Positions 10,427 to 20,231 of a stretch of DNA of 64,000 nucleotides are shown here, in pieces. The stretch lies in assembly GCA_004297945.1 (NCBI GenBank), contig SCRC01000046.1, positions 1 to 64,000 of the forward strand, written 5' to 3'. The notes beneath the pieces are model-generated. The model was given only the letters and a program-made list of their open reading frames with translations, had not been told where the DNA came from and made no database searches. Origin of the DNA: Candidimonas sp. GTDB taxonomy: Bacteria; Pseudomonadota; Gammaproteobacteria; Burkholderiales; Burkholderiaceae_B. The position numbers were made by a program, and so were the translations under genes. Numbering within the stretch: the stretch's first letter is position 1; each line of letters begins with the position of its first letter.

Positions 10427-11710
10427 ATGAAAAGAATATTGCTGTCTTCCTTCCTGCTGACTCTTCTGGCGGCGTGCAGCACCGCGCCCGAACGCAATCA
10501 GGCGCCTGCGCTTGGATCCACTGCGGCGCCAAGCATCTCAGAGCAACCATTACGCGTGCCCCCGCTTGGCGCCATGCCTGTCACCGCGCCGCGCGCCTTG
10601 GCTGGCAAGTTCCAGCTCACGTCCTGGGCGGCCCTGCCCGGCTGGCAAGACGATGACTTGTCTCATGTCTGGAAGGCGTTCGTTAATAACTGCAAGGGTT
10701 TGATGCGGCCTGTCTCGGGGTCGGTGGCGATGCCGGCGCGAGCGACGCCACGTGCCTGGCAGCCGGTGTGCGCCGCAGTTCTTTCATCGGGCATCCCGCT
10801 GGAGGCGCCGGACCCTGTGTCGGTTCGGCGGTTTTTACAAGATCACTTACAGCCCTGGCGCATGCTGGACTCCGCGGGGCGTCCGGCCATCAATACCGTG
10901 ACGGGCTATTACGAGCCGCTGGTGCATGCATCGCGCACACGCGGCGGCGCGTATCAGTGGCCTTTGTATGCCACGCCCGACGATTTGCTGACTATCGATC
11001 TGGGTTCTGTTTATCCGGAACTGGCCGGTAAGCGGATACGTGGCAAGCTGGTGGGCAAACGTGTCGTTCCTTATGACACCCGGGCGGAAATAGCGGCCTC
11101 GGCCAAGCAGCCGCCTGTCATTGTTTGGGTCAACGATCCGGTAGAAGCCTTTTTTCTCACTATCCAAGGGTCGGGTCGCGCCTTGCTGCCCTCGGGTGAA
11201 ACAATACGCCTGGCCTATGCCGACCACAACGGCCGGCCGTATGCGTCGATAGGGAAATGGTTGGCTGATCGGGGGCAGATCCCTTTGGCAAAAGCGTCGA
11301 TGCAGAACATCAAGGCCTGGGCCAAGTCGCATCCCGACCGCGTGCAAGAGATGCTCAATGCCAATCCGGCCGAAGTTTTCTTTCGTGAAGAGGCTGTGTC
11401 GGACGCCGATCTGGGTCCGCGCGGCGCCTATGGCATTGCGTTGATTGGCCAGCGCGCGATTGCCGTTGACACCCGTTTTGTACCACTGGGCGCGCCGGTT
11501 TATCTAAGCACCACCTATCCCGCCACGGCTCGCCCGCTTGACCGACTGGTCTTTGCCCAGGACACCGGGGCGGCCATCAAAGGCGCTGGCCGCGCCGATT
11601 TTTTTTGGGGCTTTGGCGACGAGGCCGGCACGCAGGCCGGGCGCATGAAACAGCGTGGTGAAATGTGGCTGTTGTGGCCCAAACAGGCAGGAGCTCCCTC
11701 GGCGCGATGA
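10427..11710 (+). CDS. mltA: Membrane-bound lytic murein transglycosylase A
   Basis: Lipobox LLAACS; TGYYEPLVHASR..., FAQDTGAAIKGAGRADFFWGFGDEA 3D-like C-terminus. Confidence 0.93.
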   Translation: MKRILLSSFLLTLLAACSTAPERNQAPALGSTAAPSISEQPLRVPPLGAMPVTAPRALAGKFQLTSWAALPGWQDDDLSHVWKAFVNNCKGLMRPVSGSVAMPARATPRAWQPVCAAVLSSGIPLEAPDPVSVRRFLQDHLQPWRMLDSAGRPAINTVTGYYEPLVHASRTRGGAYQWPLYATPDDLLTIDLGSVYPELAGKRIRGKLVGKRVVPYDTRAEIAASAKQPPVIVWVNDPVEAFFLTIQGSGRALLPSGETIRLAYADHNGRPYASIGKWLADRGQIPLAKASMQNIKAWAKSHPDRVQEMLNANPAEVFFREEAVSDADLGPRGAYGIALIGQRAIAVDTRFVPLGAPVYLSTTYPATARPLDRLVFAQDTGAAIKGAGRADFFWGFGDEAGTQAGRMKQRGEMWLLWPKQAGAPSAR

Positions 11711-12879
11711 ACAAAGAGTCCGTTGTTGTTTGCGGTGCCGGTATCGTGGGGCTGTCTTGCGCCCTGGGGTTGGCCCGGGGCGGCTTTAGTGTGACTTTGA
11801 TTGGGCCGCGTCCCACGTCGCCGCAGCCCGAAGTTGGCGTATATTGTCCGCGGGTTTATGCCATTTCGTCGGCCAGCCAGCAGTTTCTGGCTGATCTGGG
11901 AATCTGGAGTCTGCTCGATTCCGCGCGCCTGACGCCGGTCGAGTGCATGGAAATTTACGGCGATGCCAATGGTTGCGTCACTTTGCAAGCATGGCAGGAC
12001 GCCCGAACGACCCTGGCCTGGATTATGGAAGCCAGTGAACTTGAGCGCGTGTTGCAGCAGGCGGTGCAGGTGTATGGCATACACTGGCAGTCTGAATCGT
12101 TTCGCGAGCGGCAGGCCACTGCGGTGACGACCGAATCGGGCCGGCGCTTTGCGGCCAACCTGCTGGTCGGGGCGGACGGCGCCAGCTCGCCGGTACGTCA
12201 TGCCGCTGGCATTGCGGCCCGATCCAGGCCTTACGGTGATACAGGTCTGGTTGTGCATTTGACGTCTGACTTACCGCATCAGCAGACCGCTATGCAATGG
12301 TTTACCACCGATGGTGTTCTGGCGCTTTTGCCCATGCCCGATACGGCCGATGGCCATCAAGTGTCGATGGTCTGGTCCATGCCGCAGTCCCTGGCCAAAA
12401 CGTTGCAGGATCTGCCCGAACCGCAACGTAATGCGGATCTGCAGGCCCGTTTGCAAGCCGTCACCGGCGGGCGTTTGGGGAGTTTGCGGGTGCGCAGCCC
12501 ACTGTTAGGTTTTCCCCTGTTTCTGGAGCACAGCGATATGGTTGCGCCGGGCGTGGCGCTGGTAGGCGATGCGGCGCACCGGATTCATCCGCTCGCCGGC
12601 CAGGGGTTGAATCTGGGTCTGGCCGATGTGCAGGAGTTGTTGCGGGTGCTGGGCGAGAAGGAAGCGTATCGAAGCGTGGCCGATTATCGTGTGCTACAAC
12701 GTTATCGTCGGGCACGCGCCGAACCGGTGCTGGCCATGCGGTTGGCCACCGACGGGCTGCATCGCCTGTTCGCCGCGCAATCGGCACCCATCGCGTGGGC
12801 GCGCAACGCGGGCATGCAATGTGTTGATCGCCTGCCCTTCATCAAACGGTTTTTGATTGCCGGCGCCTCGGGGCAGTAG
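11707..12879 (+). CDS. UbiH/UbiF-family FAD-dependent monooxygenase
   Basis: VVVCGAGIVGLSCALGLARGG and GDAAHRIHPLAGQGLNLGLADV. Confidence 0.85.
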   Translation: MNKESVVVCGAGIVGLSCALGLARGGFSVTLIGPRPTSPQPEVGVYCPRVYAISSASQQFLADLGIWSLLDSARLTPVECMEIYGDANGCVTLQAWQDARTTLAWIMEASELERVLQQAVQVYGIHWQSESFRERQATAVTTESGRRFAANLLVGADGASSPVRHAAGIAARSRPYGDTGLVVHLTSDLPHQQTAMQWFTTDGVLALLPMPDTADGHQVSMVWSMPQSLAKTLQDLPEPQRNADLQARLQAVTGGRLGSLRVRSPLLGFPLFLEHSDMVAPGVALVGDAAHRIHPLAGQGLNLGLADVQELLRVLGEKEAYRSVADYRVLQRYRRARAEPVLAMRLATDGLHRLFAAQSAPIAWARNAGMQCVDRLPFIKRFLIAGASGQ

Positions 12880-12918
12880 TTTTTTTGTTTAGCGTCTGGC
12901 AAGTAATCAGGAGTTTTT

Positions 12919-13698
12919 ATGAGTATGCGGTTCACGATGTGTCTGGGTACGGCTTTATGCGCTGCCCTGAGCCTTTTTGGCGTGCCTGGACAGGCGCAAA
13001 CTGTCGGCGCTGCCGCTGCCCCACTGGCTGAATCCATCCCCGCGTCACAGGGCAATAGTGCGACGGATGCCATCAAGAAGCTGTTTTCCGCCCGATTTCC
13101 CGAAGTGGATGTCACGGCCGTCAGCGAGACGCCGTTCCCGGGTTTGTATGAAGTACAGATTGGCATGGACGTGGTGTATACCGATGCGCAAGTCAGCTAT
13201 TTGCTGCAGGGATCCCTGATCGACGCGAAGTCCCGCGTCGATCTGACTTCAGAGCGTTTGGCGACGCTCTCGAAAGTGTCTTTTGCGTCATTGCCGCTCA
13301 ACCTGGCGATCAAGCAGGTCAAGGGCACGGGCGCGCACAAGATGGCGGTTTTTGAGGATCCCAATTGTGTATATTGCAAGCAGTTGCATCACACGTTGAA
13401 GGACATCGACAATGTCACGGTATACACATTTCTGTTGCCTATCCTGACGCCCGATTCCGTCACCAAGGCTCGTGACATCTGGTGCGCCAAGGATCAAGCG
13501 GGGGCCTGGACTGACTGGATGGTTAATGGCAAGGCTCCGGCCGAGGCGAAGTGCAATACACCCACCAAGCAGATTCTGGCACTGGGTAAAAAGCTAATGA
13601 TACAAGGTACGCCTGCCATCTTTTTTGCCGACGGCACCCGTGTCAATGGCACCTTGCCACTGGAAGCCTTGCGGGAAAAACTGGACAGCCTGAACTAA
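12919..13698 (+). CDS. dsbC: Thiol:disulfide interchange protein DsbC
   Basis: Signal peptide; VFEDPNCVYCKQLH CxxC thioredoxin-fold motif; GTPAIFFADGTRVNG. Confidence 0.9.
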   Translation: MSMRFTMCLGTALCAALSLFGVPGQAQTVGAAAAPLAESIPASQGNSATDAIKKLFSARFPEVDVTAVSETPFPGLYEVQIGMDVVYTDAQVSYLLQGSLIDAKSRVDLTSERLATLSKVSFASLPLNLAIKQVKGTGAHKMAVFEDPNCVYCKQLHHTLKDIDNVTVYTFLLPILTPDSVTKARDIWCAKDQAGAWTDWMVNGKAPAEAKCNTPTKQILALGKKLMIQGTPAIFFADGTRVNGTLPLEALREKLDSLN

Positions 13699-13717
13699 CA
13701 AATAGTGGGTAATACCC

Positions 13718-13830
13718 ATGAAAATTAAAATAGCGGTGCTCGTCGCGTATTTTCTGTCGCCTTGGTCTCCTTCCCGTCGAGGCCAACGCCAACCGGAAAG
13801 GCTATCGATACTTGACCATAGGAGGGTGAT
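13718..13830 (+). pseudogene. Possible 5' remnant of a TAXI-type TRAP transporter solute receptor
   Basis: ATG and signal-peptide-like start (MKIKIAVLVA), then in another frame VEANANRKGYRYLTIGG*, resembling a TAXI-family mature N-terminus; cut short by the convergent GMC gene. Confidence 0.35.
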
Positions 13831-13837
13831 GTCTTCC

Positions 13838-15466
13838 TCATGAGGATGCATCCCCCAAAACCAGGTCGGCCCCGCGCTCGCCCAACATGATGGCGGGCGC
13901 ATTCGTGTTCGAAGAAGCCAGCGTCGGCATGACCGACGCATCAATGACGCGTAAGCCTTGTACTCCGTGCACGCGTAAATGATCGTCCACGACGCCTTTG
14001 CCAGGTGGGCCGATACGGCACGTCCCAACTGTATGCCATGCAGTCTGACCACTATCTCTGGCATATTCCAGTAGCGCCGGCTGGTCGGTAATGTCGGGGC
14101 CGGGCCGACGCTCCGCCACGATCAAGCGTTGCATGGCAGGTTGTGAGGCAATATGGCGGATTGTTTGCAGCAAACGTGTTGCATGGGCTACGTCGCTTGG
14201 GTGCGACAGGTAATTTGGCTGGATCAGCGGCGGCTGCGTTACGTCGGGCGAGCCAATATGCACCGAACCGCGCGACTCCGGATAGAGCTTGAAGCCGCCG
14301 ATCGAAAAGCCTGAGTATGGGTCGATACCGGCACCGGGGCTGCGCGAATAGCGGTCTTTGCCACTGATGTGATAAATCCGGATCATGATGTCCGGGCGCC
14401 TCAGGGCGGGATCTGTTTTTGTGATCGCATGCGCGGTCGAAGAGGTTCCCGCCATGAGACCTCGGCGTGACGTCAGATACTGAAGGCCCGCCAGCATACG
14501 CCGTATGGGGCTTCTCATTAGATCGTTGATAGTGATAGGCAGTGTCGTCTGGTAGGTGCAACGCAGCTGGATGTGATCGATGAGATTTTCTCCGACGGCA
14601 GGCAGATGCACGACTACTGGAACGCCAACGCGATTTAACAGAGCCGAATCTCCGATGCCGGAAAGCTCAAGAAGTTGTGGAGATTTAATGGCGCCAGCCG
14701 CCACCAGAATCTCACGCGCTGCGCTAACTAGGCGACATTGCCCGTTTTGCAGGTATTCCACGCCCGTAGCACGTGTACCTTCGAAGATGATGCGTGTGAC
14801 CAGTGCATGGGTCTGGACACATACGTTGTGACGCTTGCGAGCGGCACGCAGATAGGCAACTGCAGTGCTCCATCGGCGCCCCTTCCAGGCGGTTTGCTCC
14901 AAATACCGCACGCCTTCGTAGCGTACCGCGTTGTAGTCGGTAGTTTGCGCTATCCCCGCTTGCATGCAGGCGGCGATGAAGCCATCGGACAAGGCGTCGG
15001 TATCACGTTGTTTGCGATCGGTAATGCGCACTGGGCCGTTATGCCCGCGACGCGGGTCGTCGTTGTAGGTGTAGCATTCGAGACGCTTGAAATAGGGGTG
15101 CAGGTCGTTGAAGCTCCAGCCGTGACAGCCTAGTTTCTCCCAATTGTCGTATTCTTGCGGATCTCCCCAAACATATGCCATGCCGTTGAGTGAGCTTGAT
15201 CCTCCCAGAACCTTGCCACGTGGAGAATATACCTGTTGGCCGTGCATCGAGGCCTGTGGTTGCGTTTCGAATTTCCATGCGTACCGTTCATTAGTCAGCA
15301 GCTTTCCTACGCCAAGGGGTACATGGATCCACACATTGCTGTCTTCGCCACCCGCCTCGAGGAGCAGTACACGGTGGCGGCCGCTTTCGCTAAGCCGTGC
15401 AGTCAGTGCGCAGCCGGCAGAACCACCGCCCACGACGATGTAGTCGAGCTTGGCATTTGAGGTCAT
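13838..15466 (-). CDS. GMC-family oxidoreductase (choline/alcohol dehydrogenase-like)
   Basis: YIVVGGGSAGCALTARLSE; GGSSSLNGMAYVWG; WHTVGTCRIG...DASVMPTLASSNTNAPAIMLGERGADLVL. Confidence 0.92.
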   Translation of the reverse strand: MTSNAKLDYIVVGGGSAGCALTARLSESGRHRVLLLEAGGEDSNVWIHVPLGVGKLLTNERYAWKFETQPQASMHGQQVYSPRGKVLGGSSSLNGMAYVWGDPQEYDNWEKLGCHGWSFNDLHPYFKRLECYTYNDDPRRGHNGPVRITDRKQRDTDALSDGFIAACMQAGIAQTTDYNAVRYEGVRYLEQTAWKGRRWSTAVAYLRAARKRHNVCVQTHALVTRIIFEGTRATGVEYLQNGQCRLVSAAREILVAAGAIKSPQLLELSGIGDSALLNRVGVPVVVHLPAVGENLIDHIQLRCTYQTTLPITINDLMRSPIRRMLAGLQYLTSRRGLMAGTSSTAHAITKTDPALRRPDIMIRIYHISGKDRYSRSPGAGIDPYSGFSIGGFKLYPESRGSVHIGSPDVTQPPLIQPNYLSHPSDVAHATRLLQTIRHIASQPAMQRLIVAERRPGPDITDQPALLEYARDSGQTAWHTVGTCRIGPPGKGVVDDHLRVHGVQGLRVIDASVMPTLASSNTNAPAIMLGERGADLVLGDASS

Positions 15467-17172
15467 TTGTTCGACGGGTCGCGATGTTTGAAGGAGTCGC
15501 GGCGAAAACTGTAGAGTGCGTTGGGATCAATTTGTACGTCGATGACGGCGGGTCTGCCGCACGCGAGCGCTGTCGCCAGTGCCGGTTCGAATTGATCGGC
15601 CCGGTCGACTCGGAAACCCTTCGCACCGAATAGTTCTGCCACTTTGTCATAAGGCGGGTTGGGTACGTCGGCGCCAAGATAACGGCCACCGAAGAAGTCG
15701 CGCTGATAGGCTTTCTCTGCCCCCCAGCAGCCGTTGTTCATGACAATGCAGATGCTGTTGATTTGATGCGTCACGGCTGTACCGATCTCGCTCATGGTCA
15801 TACCGAAACCCCCATCTCCCATAAGGCTGATGACGGTGCGTTCAGGGCAGGCCACTTTGACGCCAAGACCGCATGCGTACGAAAACCCCACCAACCCGAA
15901 GTCAAGTGGAGTGAAGAGCGATGGTGGTTGCACATACCTCAACTGGTCGGTTGCCTGCAGGCACAGTGTGCCGGCATCCATGGTGAACATCGTGTCAGGT
16001 GGGCAGACCTCGCGCAACATTTTAAAGAGCGTCCCTGGTTGTAGCGGATTGGTTACCTTGGCTGCAGCCTCATCGCGTTGCGCCAACATGGCAATGCGTT
16101 TGCGCCTGAAATCGGCCGCCCAATTTACCGCATCGGTGGCTTTATGCATGGCCAGCTCGTGACTCAATTGCTGGGCCACTATGCCCGCGTCCGCAAAAAC
16201 TGCTAGCGCGACTGGCACTAGCCGCCCGAGCGCGAGCGGATCGCTTTCTACCTGGATGATGGCTGCATTGGGGTTCAGGTTGTCAGCCGAGTAAAACGTC
16301 GTGTTGAATCCGATGCGTGTGCCGAGCGCGATAATTACGTCGGCCTGTCGAGCCAGATCGGTCGCCACAACATTGCCGCGTGGCCCCATCTGCCCGCCAT
16401 ACAAGGGATGGTCGCAGGGCACGGCATCGCCGTGGCCGGGTGACATCACTATCGGGGCGTGAAGCAACTCGGCAAGCTTAAGTACGGCGGCATGGCTGCG
16501 CCCGTTCTTTACTCCACCACCTGCGAGAATCAGCGGTCGTACGGCTCCCGACAAGAGTTGCACGGCCCGTCCTATGCTATTCCGATCGGCAGCTGGCATT
16601 GAGGACGCATGTTGCGCGTTTTGGACTTCTTCAAGTTCCACATCCTCAGCAAGAATGTCGCGTGGCAAATTGACCGCCACTGGGCCACGGCGTGGTGTGA
16701 GTGCGGTGCGGAATGCTTCATGCACCATCTCGGGAAGCCGTTTGGATTGCGTTACCGTCCAGGTTTTTTTGGTGACTGGCTTTAGAAGTGACTGCTGATC
16801 GATTTCCTGAAACGCGTCGCGATACACATGCGCGGTGGATAGTGAGCCGGCGAGAGCCACGACCGGCGAATAGGCGGCAGACGCCTGCGCAAGGCCGGTG
16901 ACCAGGTTAGTGACGCCTGGGCCGTTCTGACCCGCGAGGATCACTCCGGCCTTACCCGATGCACGGGCGTAGCCGTCGGCCATATGAGTGCCTGTACGCT
17001 CGTCTCGCACGCCGATGTAGTGAATGTCAGGCGCATCGTAAAGGGCATCAAAAATTTCCATGCCTGCCGAACCGATCAGGCCGAACACGTGATCGACACC
17101 TTCGCCGCGCAAGGCCTCGACAACCGCTTTGCCGCCGGGAATGCTGATCATAGTTATGGGCCCTTGAACCAA
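15463..17172 (-). CDS. Thiamine-diphosphate-dependent enzyme (acetolactate synthase / sulfoacetaldehyde acetyltransferase-like)
   Basis: VFGLIGSAGMEIFDAL...QNGPGVTNLVTGLAQA...GDGGFGMTMSEIGTAV ThDP motif; start may be MISIPGG at 17151. Confidence 0.88.
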   Translation of the reverse strand: MVQGPITMISIPGGKAVVEALRGEGVDHVFGLIGSAGMEIFDALYDAPDIHYIGVRDERTGTHMADGYARASGKAGVILAGQNGPGVTNLVTGLAQASAAYSPVVALAGSLSTAHVYRDAFQEIDQQSLLKPVTKKTWTVTQSKRLPEMVHEAFRTALTPRRGPVAVNLPRDILAEDVELEEVQNAQHASSMPAADRNSIGRAVQLLSGAVRPLILAGGGVKNGRSHAAVLKLAELLHAPIVMSPGHGDAVPCDHPLYGGQMGPRGNVVATDLARQADVIIALGTRIGFNTTFYSADNLNPNAAIIQVESDPLALGRLVPVALAVFADAGIVAQQLSHELAMHKATDAVNWAADFRRKRIAMLAQRDEAAAKVTNPLQPGTLFKMLREVCPPDTMFTMDAGTLCLQATDQLRYVQPPSLFTPLDFGLVGFSYACGLGVKVACPERTVISLMGDGGFGMTMSEIGTAVTHQINSICIVMNNGCWGAEKAYQRDFFGGRYLGADVPNPPYDKVAELFGAKGFRVDRADQFEPALATALACGRPAVIDVQIDPNALYSFRRDSFKHRDPSNK

Positions 17173-17234
17173 TGAGAGAAATGAATCGGTGATTTTTGTG
17201 ACGTGACCAGATTATGAACATTAAAAACGAAAAA

Positions 17235-17258
17235 TGCATTAATGTCGACATTAATGCA
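17235..17258. promoter_or_regulatory. 24-bp perfect palindrome, candidate GntR operator
   Basis: TGCATTAATGTCGACATTAATGCA in the intergenic region between the divergent ThDP-enzyme and GntR genes. Confidence 0.7.
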
Positions 17259-17449
17259 AAGTATTTTTTAACCTTAACCTCGGCTGTGCATCAATTGCGC
17301 TAATGAGGTCAATGAACAGTGCAAGTGCTGGTATCGCGCGGCTACATTTCTATCGGGCAGTGGTATAAGGTATGGAACACTGCTAAAGTTTCATCCGTAG
17401 CTTCTACTCTCGATATTCCTCGTGTATTAACGATGCCAATTAATTCTTT

Positions 17450-18175
17450 ATGCCACATAGTTTTATTCCAGCCGCGCTGACCGGGACCTTGGCAATTCAG
17501 ATCGCTGATCAGATCGGGGGGGCCATCGTAGAAGATCAGTTCATACCGGGAGAGCGCATACCCGAGGTGAGCCTGGCGGCTACTTTCAATGTAAGCCGCG
17601 CAACCGTGCGTGACGCTCTACGTATTCTCGAAAGCCGCGGCTTAGTGCGCATCCTGCCGCAACGCGGCGCACAGGTCACCCTGCTATCGACTCAGGAACT
17701 GCGTAATTTATTTGAAATTCGTGCCGTGTTGCTGGCGCTCGCATCCCGTCAGGCGGCCGCCCACTTCCAGTCAACCGGCGCTGATCGACTTAGAAACGCT
17801 CTTGCGCAGCTCAAGCAAGCCGTTGGGGACGCGGGCGCGTATGCGCATGCCAGCGCTGCTATCGTCGCCGATGTGACGCATTTGTCGGAAAACGAACAAC
17901 TGGCCGAAATGATCGCTGGCTTCGCTCAGCGCATTGGTCGCTACACGCGGCTCGGCCTGCTAACGCGAAAGCGTCGCATCCGGTCGCTTGCAAATTGGAG
18001 GGCTTTGGCCGCGGCTATTATGACGGGTGATCAGGATCTGGCGGAGGCCACGCATCGTCGCTTGGCGCTTGAAAATCGCGATGCGGCCATTGCTCAGATC
18101 GATGTTCGTGCTCGCCTCGAATTCGAACGTACTGCCGCGAATAGTAGCAAACACAAGCCACGCATTAAGAAATAG
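17450..18175 (+). CDS. GntR-family (FadR/FCD-like) transcriptional regulator
   Basis: GERIPEVSLAATFNVSRATVRDALRILESRGLVRILPQRGAQV winged helix. Confidence 0.9.
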   Translation: MPHSFIPAALTGTLAIQIADQIGGAIVEDQFIPGERIPEVSLAATFNVSRATVRDALRILESRGLVRILPQRGAQVTLLSTQELRNLFEIRAVLLALASRQAAAHFQSTGADRLRNALAQLKQAVGDAGAYAHASAAIVADVTHLSENEQLAEMIAGFAQRIGRYTRLGLLTRKRRIRSLANWRALAAAIMTGDQDLAEATHRRLALENRDAAIAQIDVRARLEFERTAANSSKHKPRIKK

Positions 18176-18408
18176 AAGATGCTTTACGGGCCGGGTTGGA
18201 AATCGGCATTCTGTTGCATAACCATGGTGTGCCCGGTGTCGCGCTGTTCATCGTCATTGCGGTGGTGATTGGAATTTGCATAATCCTGCTCGGCCCCTCC
18301 ATCACGGGCTGGTGCCGGAGAAAGTCAGCCGTTAATGGCCGTCCGAAAATCGCTAGACAAGAGGGTGGCGGCGCATTAGCATTTACGGATGCTTCTTGAT
18401 CACAATGC

Positions 18409-19353
18409 GTGCCGCCGCGCCCTTTGCGCCCGCGAGTCATGGTAGGGCCGGGCGCTCCGGATGACGCCGATATTTCGGTCGGCCCACACGGGGAAGTCGA
18501 GCTTTTGTTGCGCTATCGTCCGCCGTACGATTGGCCGGCCATGTTGGAGTTTCTGCGCAGGCGGGCTATTCCGGGCATCGAACGCGTCACTGCCGGCCTT
18601 TATGTACGATCGGTGCAGTTCGATGGGGTGCAGGGAACGGTCGCGGTCCAGGCGACCGACGAGGATGCGCTGCGTGCTACGCTGCGGTTTCCCAATCTAT
18701 CGGCGCTACCCGTGGTTATCGCGCGCCTGCGGCGTGTGTTCGACCTGGCCATCGATCCAGCCATTGTTGCCAGCCATCTTGCCAAAGATCCGGTGCTGGC
18801 CGCCTTGGTTCAGGCGCGACCGGGCTTGCGTGTACCCGGTGCCTGGGATGGGTTTGAGCTGGCCATCCGTGCCGTGCTGGGGCAGCAGATAACGGTGGCT
18901 GCCGCCGTGCGTCTGGCGGGGCGCCTGGTTGCCGCGTATGGCCTGCCTATGACGCGGCCCGACGGAGATTTGACGCATGTGTTTCCCGAACCCGAGGCGT
19001 TGGTGGAGGCGGACTTGGCCTCGCTTGGCATGCCTCGCAGCCGGGCCGCTGCGCTCTCGGCTGTGGCGACCGCCGTTATGTCCGATACGCATCTCTTTGA
19101 TGCGGGCCGAGGTTTGGACGAGGCTGTCCGGCGGCTACGCCTGATTCGCGGCGTAGGCGAGTGGACGGCGCAGTACATTGCTTTGCGCCAGTTGCGCGAG
19201 GCTGATGCTTTTCCCGCTTCTGACATCGTCCTTCTGCGTGTCATGGCCAGGCAGGAGGGGCGTGACTATTCCTCTTCCGAGCTTATTCAGCGAGCCCAGA
19301 CGTGGCGGCCTTGGCGCGCCTATGCGGCCCAGCACCTCTGGGCCTCGGCATAG
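18409..19353 (+). CDS. alkA: DNA-3-methyladenine glycosylase II (AlkA)
   Basis: AIRAVLGQQITVAAAVRLAGRLV; IRGVGEWTAQYIALR; ASDIVLLRVM HhH-GPD; start uncertain. Confidence 0.87.
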   Translation: MPPRPLRPRVMVGPGAPDDADISVGPHGEVELLLRYRPPYDWPAMLEFLRRRAIPGIERVTAGLYVRSVQFDGVQGTVAVQATDEDALRATLRFPNLSALPVVIARLRRVFDLAIDPAIVASHLAKDPVLAALVQARPGLRVPGAWDGFELAIRAVLGQQITVAAAVRLAGRLVAAYGLPMTRPDGDLTHVFPEPEALVEADLASLGMPRSRAAALSAVATAVMSDTHLFDAGRGLDEAVRRLRLIRGVGEWTAQYIALRQLREADAFPASDIVLLRVMARQEGRDYSSSELIQRAQTWRPWRAYAAQHLWASA

Positions 19354-19458
19354 GCGTTGCGACGGGGGCGCGCCAATTTCTGATAAAGTCTCTCGAGGTA
19401 GTGTGTGCGGTCGGCTGCGGCATCGCGAATTCAAGAATACGAGGGAAGTGGGAATGGC

Positions 19459-20181
19459 ATGGGCAAGGGATGCGTCGCAGGCTTGGTCTTGATACTGGGA
19501 ATAGGGCTGACAGGGTGCGCCGACTCCGGCAAAACAGGGGCAGCGGGTCCTCACAACGAGTCCATGTCATTTGACCAGTTGGTGCAAACCGACTTTGACC
19601 GCACCGTTACCATCGCCATGCGCGATAATCTGGATAGTCTGAATCGTCTGCTCGAAAAACTGTATCGCCGCAATCCGTCCGAGTGGCGCAAGACTGGGGC
19701 GCCCGATTTGGCAACGGCCTTGAAATTAGGGCGCAAAGCCATCGAGCTGGGTCAGCCACCGCCCGACCTGAAAGGGTTTCGCGATATCCAGATTCTTTCC
19801 ATTGCGCTTGACCCCACCTACCGCGGTGACCGAGTGGGGGCCTTTATTTTTGGCCTCGCCAATATGATTATTCAGGCACACAATGGCAAGACACGCTTTT
19901 ATGTGTCCGACATCCTGAATGCTCAGCATGTCTATAACGCAGCACGCAATGTAGAAATTGCCGCCTGGTTGCTACAGACCCGGCGCGATGCCTCGGGCCA
20001 CCATCTGTTGTTGGCCAACGAAATTTCTGGCGATATTGCCAACCTTAGTTTTGAACGTGAGTTTGGCGGCCTGATCGGCCGGCTCGATCTGGTGGCCAAC
20101 CTGCTCGATGAAAACCTTCGGCGAGTCGGCATCAACTATGTGCAAGGCCTGCTGTTCTTCAATTTTCTGCCGGTGCGTTGA
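19459..20181 (+). CDS. Hypothetical lipoprotein
   Basis: MGKGCVAGLVLILGIGLTGCADSG lipobox. Confidence 0.75.
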   Translation: MGKGCVAGLVLILGIGLTGCADSGKTGAAGPHNESMSFDQLVQTDFDRTVTIAMRDNLDSLNRLLEKLYRRNPSEWRKTGAPDLATALKLGRKAIELGQPPPDLKGFRDIQILSIALDPTYRGDRVGAFIFGLANMIIQAHNGKTRFYVSDILNAQHVYNAARNVEIAAWLLQTRRDASGHHLLLANEISGDIANLSFEREFGGLIGRLDLVANLLDENLRRVGINYVQGLLFFNFLPVR

Positions 20182-20231
20182 GTGTGGCAGGTATTATTGA
20201 CGTGCAAGTTTTATTTAGAGGCTTGGATACT

